Shown: positions 36,152 through 46,417, counted from the first letter of the stretch. The stretch: DNA of 64,000 nucleotides from Symbiodinium natans (GCA_905221605.1 CAJNDS010002771.1:64001-128000), one strand, 5' to 3'. The notes: generated by a model from the letters alone, not told the origin. Program-made: numbers and translations.

Positions 36152-36452
36152 AGAAAATTAGCGACGCAACGACGGAAAAAATAACGGGAAATAAGCCTGA
36201 CAACCCCGAACCCTAAACCCTCCACTGCTCACCGGCGTGCACTTCGTCGTCTTCATCGTCTCCCTCGGCGACGAGGCACCTTTGGGTGGGAGGGGTTAAC
36301 CCTAAACTCTTACCCCCCAAACTCCAAACCGCGGTTGACTTGTAAAGGGTTAACCCACTAGGAGGGGCACTTTAAAAGGAAACTTTGATCCAGTGGCATA
36401 GCGGTTGGGCTCTGACCCATCAGCCCTGAGCTCGAATCCCCAAAGCAGCTGT
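36152..36452 (+). repeat. Foldback element, left arm
   Basis: The 301-bp arm is the reverse complement of 36516-36573 joined to 46798-47041. It contains TAACCCTAAACTC-type telomere-like strings, an unknown short frame read identically from both arms, and tRNA-like Pol III boxes near its inner end. Confidence 0.85.
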
Positions 36453-36470
36453 AAAAGGCACCTTTTTTCG
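36394..36470 (+). ncRNA. tRNA-like Pol III unit in the foldback
   Basis: TGGCATAGCGGTTGGGC resembles an A box (TRGCNNAGYNGG). About 30 bp later GAGCTCGAATCC resembles a B box (GGTTCGANTCC). T6 at 36465-36470 could terminate transcription. GGGCT/AGCCC can pair in the anticodon-arm position, but the loop is too long for a tRNA, so this is at most a tRNA-derived, SINE-like sequence. The right arm holds a reverse-oriented copy, now cut by element no. 2. Confidence 0.4.
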
Positions 36471-36515
36471 GCTTCGACCTGGAGACCCTCCCCTTGACCC
36501 TCCCAATCAAGATTC

Positions 36516-36573
36516 CAAAAAGCTGCTTTGGGGATTCGAGCTCAGGGCTGATGGGTCAGAGCCCAACCGCTAT
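36516..36573 (-). repeat. Foldback right arm, first piece
   Basis: Reverse complement of 36395-36452, from AGCTGCTTTGGGGATTCG to CAACCGCTAT. The arm is interrupted here by element no. 2 and resumes at 46798. The 63-bp loop between the arms (36453-36515) contains the T6 run. Confidence 0.85.
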
Positions 36574-36726
36574 GTTGCGTGTGATCTTTTCTTTTTTTTA
36601 TACACGCATGTTTTGCTACTGCTTGTCTTGGCGTTGCAAATGTTGAGATCACCGCAGGGTTCAGGCTCACGCACTGCAGTGGGCGCCGAGCGCCCCGGAA
36701 ATCTTCGCAGCAAGATTTTTGAAAAC
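36574..36726 (+). repeat. Repeat A1 of element no. 2
   Basis: About 153 bp from GTTGCGTGTGATC to TTTTTGAAAAC. It matches 46417-46570 apart from one T in a homopolymer. Confidence 0.9.
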
Positions 36727-37588
36727 AGCAGGTTTTTTGACAAACTTCAGCAAGCAACACTTGACCGTCAATTTGCCAGCAATCTTTGACATTAGCCTCC
36801 AAGAAACTTATCCTCTCGAGCCGAAGCGATGGCCCCAGATTGCAACACATTCTAGCCCGCAAGACAAGCTAGAACTGCATAAGACCTGGCGAGGTCCCGC
36901 ATGGACCCCAGCAAAGCATCGCTGGAACAGGAGGCCATTGCACTCCCAGCATCACGCACTGCTGAAGCAGCAATTCTAGATCCGCCAGGCATCAGACGAG
37001 CTCGCCACCGCAAGTGCGACCATCTGGCATACCGCATTCCCATTAGGGAATCCGCAAGTGCATTCTGGCCTCTGGCCTCTGGCCTCGCTTGAGCCAGGTA
37101 CGGTCACCGCAGTGACACGCAGTGCCCACGCATTGTTTTTTTTCTGCACTTGCAGCATCTTGTAGCAACAGTCGCATGCTGTTCTGTGTCTGTGCATAGC
37201 CGCAGAACCGCAACTTTAGCCTCGCATGGGCCAGGTACCGCTGTGGAGCCGCAGGACGAAACTTTTTGCGCAGCACTCAGCATCGGCAAGACTTTGCTCG
37301 CCTTTTCAACAGTGTGATCAGTCTCTGCGCCTTTTGCACTACTGCCACTCGCAATGTGCCCCTGCAGTGCTCAAGTCAGCACAGCCCCTAGAGGCACAAG
37401 TGTCGCAGACCGCAGGTTCTGCATGTACTCACATCCACAGAATACACTGCAGTCATGGCATGCTGCAAGCACCGCCTCAGGAGCGTACACCGCACATTGT
37501 GCATAGTGCATTTTGACGCTTTTCACAGCTTCACAGCTTCTAACTGCATAACTGCACCCAGCAATTACTGCATTCAGCCGCCGGGCCC
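36727..37588. other. 5' leader of element no. 2
   Basis: 860 bp before ORF-X. One 63-codon ATG frame (36901-37092, MDPSKASLEQEAIALPASRT) is open but not recognised. Otherwise nothing is seen. Confidence 0.4.
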
Positions 37589-38689
37589 ATGTCAAACATG
37601 CAGTCCGCCTGGCAAGTTATATTGCAGGCTAGCGACGATGAACTGCGTGAAAGCATTTTGCACTTGCCAACCCGGCAACAGCACCGCATTGCATTCCTCA
37701 CACTGCAATGCACAACCGCAGGCATGTACCATGCAGAGTACTGCGACGCAAGTTGGCGCGACACAGTACTGCATCAGTGGGAAGATCTCCCAGCTTCCGC
37801 ATATGCAGCTACCGCACCCGCGCCCGCAGAGAGCATGCAAGCACCGCCCTACCCGGACAACGGCACCAGCGCAGATGATGACATGCCACCACCGCCCTGG
37901 CCCGAGAGCACTACCGCAACGCAATCCGCGGGCCCAGAACCACAGCAGACCGCATCCTCCTCCTCCTCGGCAGACGGGGTGCAACAGCTGTCACAACTGC
38001 TCACCAATCTGCTCCAGCAACAGCAGCAGCAGCAGCAGCAGTCGCAGCCACGACCGCAGCAGCAACCGAGACAAGCCTGGGCAGACATCCAAGACACAGC
38101 ACCGCAACCAAAGCAGCAGCCCACAGCAAAAGAGCCGCCTGGCAAGAAGCCGCCCCCCAAACTGCCAGACCACATCCACGGGCCCAATCCACAGCAAACA
38201 CCGCAACAGCCCGCAGCACAGCAGCCCACACAAGGGCCACCGCGCAGCATCTTTCCGCAGCCGCCGAGCCAGCAAGACCCACAGCCCACACAGCAGCCAC
38301 AGCCATCAGCACCGCAAACGGATTCCATGCAAAACGGCTTCGACGTCAACTTCGGAGTCGGACCGCCAATCCCACTGCACGACTGCCACAAGCGCCCACC
38401 GCTAGGCTATTTTCCGCAAGGGTGCGAACCTGCACAGGCAAACCTTTGCAACCGCAAAATCTTTTTTACTGCCCAGGGCAAACCCTGGTACCGCAACCCC
38501 AAAAAGGGGACACCGCATTGCGCTATTCGCTGCAACGACCCCGACTGCAGTTACGGCGGAGCCGCGCCCTGCAATTACCCACTGCCCGTCCCCTTTAGCA
38601 ACGACACGCACACGCATCATACCTGCAGCCAATGCAAAGCGCAACGCAATGCAGACCGCGGTCTCATTAGCATACAGCCCTTGAATTAA
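37589..38689 (+). CDS. ORF-X of element no. 2: Gln/Pro-rich protein with Cys/His C-terminus
   Basis: The 366-residue frame starts MSNMQSAWQVILQASDDEL, with a short helical N-terminal part. The middle (residues 80-250) is low complexity, rich in Gln and Pro and including a run of nine Gln. The last 110 residues look folded and hold Cys/His positions (CNRKIFFTAQGKPWYRN, CAIRCNDPDC, HHTCSQCKAQRNAD) suggesting zinc binding. The position before the recombinase matches ORF-X of element no. 1. Function is unknown; a nucleic-acid-binding structural protein is a guess. Confidence 0.65.
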   Translation: MSNMQSAWQVILQASDDELRESILHLPTRQQHRIAFLTLQCTTAGMYHAEYCDASWRDTVLHQWEDLPASAYAATAPAPAESMQAPPYPDNGTSADDDMPPPPWPESTTATQSAGPEPQQTASSSSSADGVQQLSQLLTNLLQQQQQQQQQSQPRPQQQPRQAWADIQDTAPQPKQQPTAKEPPGKKPPPKLPDHIHGPNPQQTPQQPAAQQPTQGPPRSIFPQPPSQQDPQPTQQPQPSAPQTDSMQNGFDVNFGVGPPIPLHDCHKRPPLGYFPQGCEPAQANLCNRKIFFTAQGKPWYRNPKKGTPHCAIRCNDPDCSYGGAAPCNYPLPVPFSNDTHTHHTCSQCKAQRNADRGLISIQPLN

Positions 38690-38985
38690 CTGCACGCCGC
38701 AATGCACGCCGCACGCTGCACACGCACACTGCACGCGCACACTGCTCAATCCTGCATTCTTCTTTTTTGGAGCAGCATGGGTCCCCCCCCGCACTAGGCC
38801 ATGAGCCTCGCATTTAGAAAAGATGCACGCAAAAGGGGGGGGTCCCAAGCAGCGATCTAGCAGGCCTAGCACAGCGCAAGGCCGCAGTCGCAAAAAAGTT
38901 GGGCTCTGCAAACTGCACGCATTGCCAGCAGAGTTTCATTAGGTTGCACCGCAAGTGCTTGCGCCGCCCCTCCCTTAACCCATAG

Positions 38986-41508
38986 CCCTACCTCGCCCAA
39001 TGCCCAGGTCGACCGCACTTCCTCCTCAACGACGACATCGACGCGTGTTCCAGCTCAGTAGCCTTCAGCAAAAGCCACGGCAAGCTGCGTGCACCGACCT
39101 TGTTGCATGATGCACCAGAGAACCCGCACACTTTGCCTGCAACCATTGACTACAGCGAAGATGCCTTTTCTGACCCGCAGGTGCTTGAGCAAGCAAATGA
39201 CGAAGCCTCCGAGCTTCCCGGCATTTGCAGCACCGCGCTTAATGCAATCATCGGCCTGGGAGACCCAGTCTCAAGCCACACCATTGCAGCGCCTCCACTG
39301 CCTCTCAGCAGTGTCCTTTTTGCACCTGCCCTGCGTTCAGCAAACCGCAATGCCGCATCAAGAACTCCGCCTCCCAAGGCATCAGCAACGTTCCCTAGAT
39401 CCCGAGCCTCCACCCCTAGGCATAGGGTTATAGACCTCACACCCTGCAAAGCCTGGTGGCCCCTGCAAGCAGCCAGAGCCAGACCTCCTGCTCGCATGCT
39501 GCAAGCACCGCCGCCTGATCCCAAAATCCAACCGCACCATGACCCCATTCAGTGGTCGCAGCAAATCACTGCTAACCCTAAGCCCAGACCCAAGCCCAAA
39601 GCCGCACCCAGAAGCTTGCAAAGGCAACCTCCGCCTCTGCGCATAAGTGGACCGGGCAGCTCCAGCAACAGAGTGCCCACAACACTGCAGGCTGCAACTC
39701 CAAGAGCGGCCCTTGCGCCAGCAGCTACTAAGCCTGCTCCTGCCGCAAGAACGCCATATCTGCACAGCACCGCGCCGTGCTTGACATCCAGGCCCGAGAT
39801 CTTTACCACCAGAGCACAAAATGCAACCCGGAAGCACCGGGCAATTTCACGCTTTATGCGCATTTTGCTCGTTATAGGGTGCGCCAGCACCCTGTTTGCG
39901 CAATTGCACGAGCGCCCTACATTCCAGGCGCATGTGTCACAGGCCCTCGTAAAAAACACTGCAAGCACACTAGACCGCTACCTGCGATGCGTTGAGCAGT
40001 TTTTGGACTACCTCAGCATGTGGCAGTGCAACATTGCCGACTGCACATGGCTTTGCGTGGCAGATTACCTGCATTCAGCCCAGCAGAGTAAAATCTGCGA
40101 CCGCGCTTGCCACCGCACGCCGCCGGTCATGTGCGTGAAAGCCCTCCGCTGGTTTGCAAAACATGCGCAAATAGAAGGCCTTTCCACAGCAATGTACATG
40201 CCCCTGATCTCAGCATACACGCTGCGAGATCAACCGCACGACCGCCGAGAAGCGATGCCACTGCCCATGGCCTGTGTAATAGCATTCGAACAATGCGTTT
40301 GCGATGCACTTGCACCCATTGCCCTGCGCCTTTGGCTCGGCGCTGCACTTGTCTGCATCCATGCCAGCATCCGCTGGGGCGACGCACAACGCATTGAGTG
40401 GTCCAGCTTGGACCTCACCGCAACCGCACTGCGCGGCGTTTGTTATCAGACAAAAACCGCAAAGCACGGGCAACCCTGGGCAGTGCATTGGCTTGGCTTC
40501 TCAGGCACAACCGCAAAGACCTCGTGGGTGGTCGCATGGCTCTCCCTACTGCATTTTTACCTCGCAAAGCACCCACACAACAACCCTGACTTTCTTTTTA
40601 TGCACTGCAATATCACCGGCAATCCGCCGGAGCATGCGCTGCCCAGCAGCTACCATCACAGCCTTCGCGTGCTGCGCTGGGCATGCACCGCACCATGGCT
40701 AGCCCAAGCCAACCAACTGCTACAGCACATGGAAGCCCTTGCCCTAACCCTGCATAGCCTTAAGTCCTGCCTCCTTGCTGCCGCAGCGCAAAGAGAGCTT
40801 CCCAAAGAAAAACGCCTTCAGCAAGGACACCACCGCGACAGCGCAGCCCTATACTCGCGCGACGACACCATCGCAAGCCTCGGCATACAGCGAGACCTGC
40901 GCCATGCCCTGCACGCAGGATGGCGCCCACAGCGCTCCATGTCCCGCGGAGGGCAGGCCCCCGTGCCAGAACCGCCCTTCGCGCTCAATGCGGACCCGCA
41001 ACAGCCGCACCTGACCGCGCAAGAACTTCGTGACCCAGCACTGGCACGCTTCGTCTCACGACATGAATTGCTGCAAAGCAACGCAGACGAGCAAGACGAC
41101 GCAGCCCCTCAGCAACTGCATATGCCCCTGCACACGGCCCGGCCGACCCTGGACCTAGAAGCACTAGAGGTTGAAGAAGCCGCAATGCACCTGCTGCATG
41201 AATCCTCAACCGAGGAAGACCTTGCGTCCACAGTAGCGTCAGTTCCATCCACGCAAGAATCCGAAGACGAAGCGCTGCCAGAGCCGACTGCCCTCAGCAC
41301 AGGAATCCGCAACGGAGCCTGGGCCGCAACACACTGCGTTACAGCCACAAGCTGGGAACAATACCTGCATGAAAATCGCAACATGCGATGCCTGCGCACT
41401 GCCTGCGGCGCCCCCATCCGGTCGAGCGCCTTCCTTATCCAAATCGCAAATGCCACAAGCCTCTGTGGACGTGCCGCGTGCAAGAGGGCCCGAACTGCTT
41501 CCGACTAG
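38986..41508 (+). CDS. Tyrosine recombinase of element no. 2
   Basis: Open from 38986 (after TAG 38983) to TAG 41506. No ATG lies near the start, so the N-terminus may use an intron, a non-AUG start or be damaged. The first 250 residues are Pro/Ala/Arg-rich. A SAM-like domain (LVKNTASTLDRYLRCVEQFL) is followed by the catalytic domain: Arg I in SIRWGDAQRIEW (40372-40374), Lys in QTKTAKHG, His in LHSLKSCLL (40753-40755) with Lys (40762-40764) where Arg II is usual, QGHHRDSA with the later His, and nucleophile Tyr in ALYSRDD (40852-40854). A long polar tail follows. The Arg-to-Lys change is the main oddity. The rest of the set is intact. Confidence 0.8.
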   Translation, partial: PYLAQCPGRPHFLLNDDIDACSSSVAFSKSHGKLRAPTLLHDAPENPHTLPATIDYSEDAFSDPQVLEQANDEASELPGICSTALNAIIGLGDPVSSHTIAAPPLPLSSVLFAPALRSANRNAASRTPPPKASATFPRSRASTPRHRVIDLTPCKAWWPLQAARARPPARMLQAPPPDPKIQPHHDPIQWSQQITANPKPRPKPKAAPRSLQRQPPPLRISGPGSSSNRVPTTLQAATPRAALAPAATKPAPAARTPYLHSTAPCLTSRPEIFTTRAQNATRKHRAISRFMRILLVIGCASTLFAQLHERPTFQAHVSQALVKNTASTLDRYLRCVEQFLDYLSMWQCNIADCTWLCVADYLHSAQQSKICDRACHRTPPVMCVKALRWFAKHAQIEGLSTAMYMPLISAYTLRDQPHDRREAMPLPMACVIAFEQCVCDALAPIALRLWLGAALVCIHASIRWGDAQRIEWSSLDLTATALRGVCYQTKTAKHGQPWAVHWLGFSGTTAKTSWVVAWLSLLHFYLAKHPHNNPDFLFMHCNITGNPPEHALPSSYHHSLRVLRWACTAPWLAQANQLLQHMEALALTLHSLKSCLLAAAAQRELPKEKRLQQGHHRDSAALYSRDDTIASLGIQRDLRHALHAGWRPQRSMSRGGQAPVPEPPFALNADPQQPHLTAQELRDPALARFVSRHELLQSNADEQDDAAPQQLHMPLHTARPTLDLEALEVEEAAMHLLHESSTEEDLASTVASVPSTQESEDEALPEPTALSTGIRNGAWAATHCVTATSWEQYLHENRNMRCLRTACGAPIRSSAFLIQIANATSLCGRAACKRARTASD

Positions 41509-41685
41509 CCAGAAGCCCAGAGTTTGCTGCGCCTTTTTTGTTGCCTGCCGCCTCCAGCTCACACCCGCAGCCATTTCGGCCCTCCTTTTAAACAACAAAC
41601 ACGTGCAGCAACTACAGTAGTGCTTACACAACCTGACATAGCGCTTCGCAACCTGTAGTCTAGCCCAGCCTAATTACGCCTCGCA

Positions 41686-42948
41686 ATGGACATCGACTCT
41701 GTGCAAAGTTTCGAGCAGCTATGCACAGATATGGGCATTCCACAACGCCTGCTCGAAGCACTGCGAGCCTCAGGCTACCGCACCATTGCAGATCTAGCAT
41801 TCAGCCTGCCAGAGCAGCATTACCTCGATGCATGGCTAACTGCACAGCCCCAGGAACTCTGGGACGAACTGCAAGTTCAGGATACCGCCTGGAGCCCCGT
41901 GATCGGGAGACTCCGCCGCACATTGGCACGATGCCAAACCATCACCTCAGGCACCGGCCCGGCCATCAGTAGCCAAGACTCTGCACCTGCAACCAGCGCC
42001 ACTCGCAATGCGCACATTGCCGAGAACGTCTGGGCCGAGCATGCACCACCGCGCCTGACAAACAGCGCAGTGCAGACGATGAAGGACACATTCGCCGCAA
42101 ACTATCCAGGCGAAATACTGGACGGCAATTCCATGCCAAGCATTAGACTGCTAAGCATAGTCTACCAGTGGTTCCGCCCCGGCAACAACCCTCAATGGGT
42201 TCCTTGGCAACTGCGCATGTCAGAAAAGCAGTACCAGGAGATACTGGTCGCCCGCACCGGCAAAACCCTCCGCACCGAAGCACAGCTCATCAGCGCAGCG
42301 CTCATAGATGACACGCCCGAGCTGAGCATAGACCCCAACCGCCTGACGCACGGCTGGCTTATCAAAATCCAGCAAGTGTTCCGCAACGCAATCGCACTCT
42401 GCGGAGGCGCGCATCTTGCCGCACTAAAAGAACTAGACGCCAAAGTCCTTGACTACGCAACTGCAAACATCCCAGCAGACCTGGGACTGCGCACTGTCAA
42501 CATGACAGAATTACTGCAAGCAGACCGCAAAATTTGGAGCGAACTATCCGCAATGTGCGCACGCGGCTGGTCACTGGACGATTCACTGCATGAGCTTACC
42601 CACATTCGCAGCGACCTGCACACGCTGCTGCAACCTCGACCTAGGCCGCCTAAGACCCCTAAAGGCAAAGGCAAGGGCAAGGAGGACAAAGGCAAGGGCA
42701 AAGGCAAAACCAGCAAGGGTGTCCGCAACGATGCCCTCAAGCAGCCTTACGCAGGCCACAGCACGCAGGACTTGGCAACCACTAAAGGAGACAAGAAGAT
42801 ATGCCTGCGCTTCAATAAAGGCACCTGCAACAACCCCAACTGCAAATTCCTGCACATCTGCGGGGTAAAGCAGAGCAACGGGGAGCCGTGCGGCAAGAAG
42901 CATGCAGCCTGGCAACACCGCGACGCGCCGCCTCCGCCCTCCACCTGA
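41686..42948 (+). CDS. Gag-like protein with CCCH finger, ends at in-frame UGA
   Basis: 420 residues from ATG 41686 (MDIDSVQSFEQLCTDMGIPQ). The N-terminal 80 residues resemble a small helical domain. Residues 110-310 are capsid-like helices (WFRPGNNPQWVPWQLRM, WLIKIQQVFRNAIALCG). A Lys/Gly repeat (KGKGKGKEDKGKGKGK) precedes the CCCH finger CLRFNKGTCNNPNCKFLH and CGKKHAAWQH. The stop is TGA 42946-42948 followed by C, a context known to favour readthrough. The frame then stays open for 87 codons to the ATG at 43210 and on through pol. Confidence 0.8.
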   Translation: MDIDSVQSFEQLCTDMGIPQRLLEALRASGYRTIADLAFSLPEQHYLDAWLTAQPQELWDELQVQDTAWSPVIGRLRRTLARCQTITSGTGPAISSQDSAPATSATRNAHIAENVWAEHAPPRLTNSAVQTMKDTFAANYPGEILDGNSMPSIRLLSIVYQWFRPGNNPQWVPWQLRMSEKQYQEILVARTGKTLRTEAQLISAALIDDTPELSIDPNRLTHGWLIKIQQVFRNAIALCGGAHLAALKELDAKVLDYATANIPADLGLRTVNMTELLQADRKIWSELSAMCARGWSLDDSLHELTHIRSDLHTLLQPRPRPPKTPKGKGKGKEDKGKGKGKTSKGVRNDALKQPYAGHSTQDLATTKGDKKICLRFNKGTCNNPNCKFLHICGVKQSNGEPCGKKHAAWQHRDAPPPPST

Positions 42949-45900
42949 CGCAGTCCGGAGCCTACCGCCGGGGAGGTACCTCCGGACATAACCTCTGCCC
43001 CGGTTGCACAACCCACCGCCGCATATCCCAATTGCACAGCCTCACTGACCCCCGGTAACCGGGATAATAACCCTTGCAATAGACCCCCCAGGGGCCCCTC
43101 CGCCCCGCGCTCGCCAAGCAGCGACTCCTACTACTCAACCACCAGCACCTCAGGCTCAGAGGCATCCGCGCGAGATCCTGATGCGGCTACACCCAGCATC
43201 ACTGCAACCATGCCACGCCTATTCCTAGACCTTTTTGCGGGCACGACCAGCCCGCTTACAGCAGCAGCCAAAGAGCTCAACCTGGACAGCATCGAGCCTA
43301 TTGACGCACTCGCTAATCCTAAACACAACGTGCTCGATGATTGCTTTTATGCAATCCTGCAAAGGCTATGCTGGTCAGGCCTAGTCTCCTTCATTTGGTC
43401 TGCGCCGCCCTGCGAGCAGCAGCAACGCGTCGACTCCAGCGCAGAGATCCATGCGCGCAGCCGCGCACTCATCCGCGCCGCCACCGCTAAAGGAGCGGAT
43501 GGCGGTTTTGAGCAACCAGTCGACGCCATGTCCTGGCTTGAGCACGACAACGTCCAACTGCTGTGCGAACTCAACGCCACATGCGCGCACGTTGCAGCCT
43601 GCGCACACGGCTTGAACATCCACAAAGCATGGGTGTTTTGCTGCACTCTCAGGGAAACCGCATCCCTTGCCTCAGTCTGCAAACATCACCGCGATGAGCA
43701 CACCTCCGTTTGCAACAAGAGGGACTCCTCGGGAGCATTCATCAGCTCCACAACTGCAACATACCCCAGCACGCTTGCAAAAGCACTGCTGACGATTGCG
43801 CAACCTCGCATCAGCTCAACCGGGCTCCACAGCATATCGCTACAGCACGCTCTGTCCTTGCTGCCAGTCTCCATGCCGCCTCATCCCTGCATTCTAGTCT
43901 GCGACGGGTCAGGACAGAACAGCGCAGCAGACCACTCCCTACCGTCCAACGACAAGCGCATGTCAAAGCTGCGCGAAGCCTTCATGTCCTACGTACAGGA
44001 CAACAACCTCATGCAGCAATTGGCAACGCACCTGTCACAGGCAAAGGACACGCATCCCCTGTCGGAAAAACAACAGTTAGACCTGGCCTGCCTAGCCCAT
44101 GCAATCGTGCACCCTGGATGCACGGATACTAACTGCCTTAGCATCAGGGAAGACCAGCCCTTTCGCCTCCTTCTCCTGCAAGCCATAGCTCAGCATGTCG
44201 ATGACCCGGACCTGGACCTCATCCCTATCCTCCTCGAAGGAGTGCCTACCGGTGCCTTCACACCGCTGCCCGCAAGCAAGCAATGGATCACAAATCAACT
44301 AAGCGATCCGCAAGAATCAGACCCATTGCACCTGCAACACTGCGCAGGCAACTGGACGCAAGCAGAAAAGAATCCCGCTGTCCTGCAAGAGCTCATTGAC
44401 AAAGAACTGCGCGAGGGTTACATTGCACAATTTGACGGCACCGAAGCCGACGCAAAACTGCATTGGCCAAAAGGTACAGCGATCGGCAAGTTAAACGTGG
44501 TCATCGCACAGGGCCGCGACCCACGCATGGTGCTTGACAGCGCCATTTGCAACCTAAATCCGCGCTGCCACTTGCCCGAGCGCGTGCAAATGCCTACCGC
44601 AAAAGATGTGCAGCTAACATACTCGCACCGCGACCCGCACGGCTACTGGCACGGGCTATCGCTAGATTTCAAGGCCGCACACAAAGCATGCGTAGTGCGC
44701 GAAGACGAAAGGGGCACACTGCTCTTCAGGCACCAGCACAAACTCTACTACTATAAAGTATGCCATTTTGGTGCAAGGTTTAGCAGCTTTTGGTGGCAAA
44801 GACTAGGCTCGGTCATCCACCGCACTTTGCACCGCCTCCTCAGCCATAGACCGCACCGCAGTTTCCTATATGTCGATGACATATTCGCAATGCTGTGTGC
44901 AAAACACAGCGCCGAGCTAGCCTGCCTAACAATTTGCCTACTCACCGCAATTAACGCCCCGATAAGTTGGCGCAAAGCACAGCTGGGGCCCCGCATTACA
45001 TGGTGCGGCTGGACGTTTGATCTAGCCAACGACACCCTGCAATTAGTGCGTACCAAAATCGCAAAGCTGCTCGAGCAACTCGCAGCACTGCGCCGTGCAT
45101 CCAAAGTGCACCGCAAAGCCCTGGAGGCCTGCCTAGGTCTCCTAGTCTGGGCAACTACAATGTCTCCGCACCTGCGACCCTTCCTTGCACCGCTTTACAG
45201 CGACCTGCACAGTGGGAAAGGCACCCTGCACAGCGTGCCGGCCACGCAATGGCAGCAATTCTACCAGGCGCTGGACGACCAGGCACGAGTGCAAAACCCC
45301 GCAGGTATGTGGCTCCCAAAGAATGCACAGCTTCTCGAAGTCGGAAGCATTCCTATTTCTTGCAAAGCAGACGTCCCACGTGTGCCCAAAACCAGCCAGC
45401 GCACGTGGGTGCGCCTGGCAGACCCCAGCCGCCATGAAGTGCACCTCCGCAAGCAAAGCAAAGAAGCCTTGCTGTGGCTTGAACAAATGTTCAAACACAG
45501 CAACATCGCTCCCCTTCACCAACCGCAGCTTTTGCAATGCCTTAGCGCCGCAGATGCCATGGCAGAAGGCAACCAGGTGGGAATAGGGGGATGGATGTGT
45601 ACCAGCAGAGGCTTTGCATGGTTCAGCGAAACATGGACCATGCAAGAGGTCCGCGCCACCTGGCCTGCCCTCACAGACTCAGCACAGCCGTACATCGCCT
45701 GCTTTGAAGTCCTCGCACAGCTCGCGCTCCTGCAAACCGCTTGGTTGAAGGCGAGGCCATCCAGCATGTCCTTTATATTACCCACAGCAAGCGACAATAC
45801 TGCAGCCGAAAGCGGCATAAATAAGCTCTTCAGTACAACCGAGCCACTCGCATCTTTCCTGAAGCTAGTCGCAGACTGGGCGCACAGGCACTCCGTGCAA

Positions 45901-46098
45901 CTAGCAGTCTCCCACCTTGCAGGGGAGAAAAATGTCTGGGCAGACGAGCTCAGCCGCAACCGCATGCACCGATTCCAGCACCGCATGCACGAACGCGTAC
46001 GCATTTCACTGCAAATGCTTGCAGAACGATGCCACTGCATCCACCTGCACCCCCCAGACGCATTCTGGGCTAGCTCTTTGCTGGCTGCCTCCGCATGA
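42949..46098 (+). CDS. Pol of element no. 2: methyltransferase-like, RT and RNase H
   Basis: In phase with Gag across the UGA. The first internal ATG is 43210 (962 residues from there). Near the N-terminus LFLDLFAGTTSPLTAAAKEL and FIWSAPPCEQQQ carry the motif I and Pro-Cys positions of C5-methyltransferases, and FEQPVDAMSWLEH stands where ENP is expected, so the ENV/ENP motif is degraded. RT follows: GKLNVVIAQGRDPRMVLDSA, LSLDFKAAHKAC with the first Asp, HFGARFSSFWWQR, and catalytic YVDD at 44869-44880. RNase H shows DAMAEGNQVGIGGW, FEVLAQLALL, TASDNTAAES and the closing HLAGEKNVWADELSRNR. The RT and RNase H catalytic residues are present, so the frame looks functional. Stop TGA 46096. Confidence 0.85.
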   Translation, partial: RSPEPTAGEVPPDITSAPVAQPTAAYPNCTASLTPGNRDNNPCNRPPRGPSAPRSPSSDSYYSTTSTSGSEASARDPDAATPSITATMPRLFLDLFAGTTSPLTAAAKELNLDSIEPIDALANPKHNVLDDCFYAILQRLCWSGLVSFIWSAPPCEQQQRVDSSAEIHARSRALIRAATAKGADGGFEQPVDAMSWLEHDNVQLLCELNATCAHVAACAHGLNIHKAWVFCCTLRETASLASVCKHHRDEHTSVCNKRDSSGAFISSTTATYPSTLAKALLTIAQPRISSTGLHSISLQHALSLLPVSMPPHPCILVCDGSGQNSAADHSLPSNDKRMSKLREAFMSYVQDNNLMQQLATHLSQAKDTHPLSEKQQLDLACLAHAIVHPGCTDTNCLSIREDQPFRLLLLQAIAQHVDDPDLDLIPILLEGVPTGAFTPLPASKQWITNQLSDPQESDPLHLQHCAGNWTQAEKNPAVLQELIDKELREGYIAQFDGTEADAKLHWPKGTAIGKLNVVIAQGRDPRMVLDSAICNLNPRCHLPERVQMPTAKDVQLTYSHRDPHGYWHGLSLDFKAAHKACVVREDERGTLLFRHQHKLYYYKVCHFGARFSSFWWQRLGSVIHRTLHRLLSHRPHRSFLYVDDIFAMLCAKHSAELACLTICLLTAINAPISWRKAQLGPRITWCGWTFDLANDTLQLVRTKIAKLLEQLAALRRASKVHRKALEACLGLLVWATTMSPHLRPFLAPLYSDLHSGKGTLHSVPATQWQQFYQALDDQARVQNPAGMWLPKNAQLLEVGSIPISCKADVPRVPKTSQRTWVRLADPSRHEVHLRKQSKEALLWLEQMFKHSNIAPLHQPQLLQCLSAADAMAEGNQVGIGGWMCTSRGFAWFSETWTMQEVRATWPALTDSAQPYIACFEVLAQLALLQTAWLKARPSSMSFILPTASDNTAAESGINKLFSTTEPLASFLKLVADWAHRHSVQLAVSHLAGEKNVWADELSRNRMHRFQHRMHERVRISLQMLAERCHCIHLHPPDAFWASSLLAASA

Positions 46099-46283
46099 GA
46101 ATCGCACTTTTCGCAACCGCATGCGCAGCAAAAAAGAGACCAGAGCATTGCAGTCTCACGGTGAGTACACTGCATGTACTAATGAAGCCTCTGCCTGCGC
46201 ATCGGCACACAGCACTGAGGCCGAAACACTCCTGAGCGTAGGGGTCCTAGTAGCAGATTCAGGAGTTGCTCCGGACTAAAGAA
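46099..46283. other. Gap between pol and B1
   Basis: 185 bp with no recognised element. It is open in one frame (part of 45917-46279) without protein-like content. Confidence 0.4.
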
Positions 46284-46417
46284 GGGGTTGTGAACTCAGA
46301 GTGATCTTGCGTTCTTTAAGAACCGCTTTGCACTCTTCGCTACCCGGAGCAACACCTGAAAAAAGGAGCGCGTCCGATCCGTTGCTTGCATTAGCTAAGA
46401 AGGGAGTAGCCTGAACG
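46284..46417 (+). repeat. Repeat B1 of element no. 2
   Basis: 134 bp from GGGGTTGTGAACTCAG to GCCTGAACG, appearing identical to 46664-46797 and directly continued by A2. Confidence 0.9.

Noticed and set aside
36394-36466. Genuine tRNA gene
   Set aside because: A/B-box-like strings are present but the anticodon arm has a 10-base loop and no acceptor stem closes. At most a tRNA-derived repeat.
37455-38405. 316-codon plus-strand frame overlapping ORF-X of element no. 2
   Set aside because: Read from the same CAG/CCA-rich repeats in another phase. The alternative frame has the folded Cys/His C-terminus.
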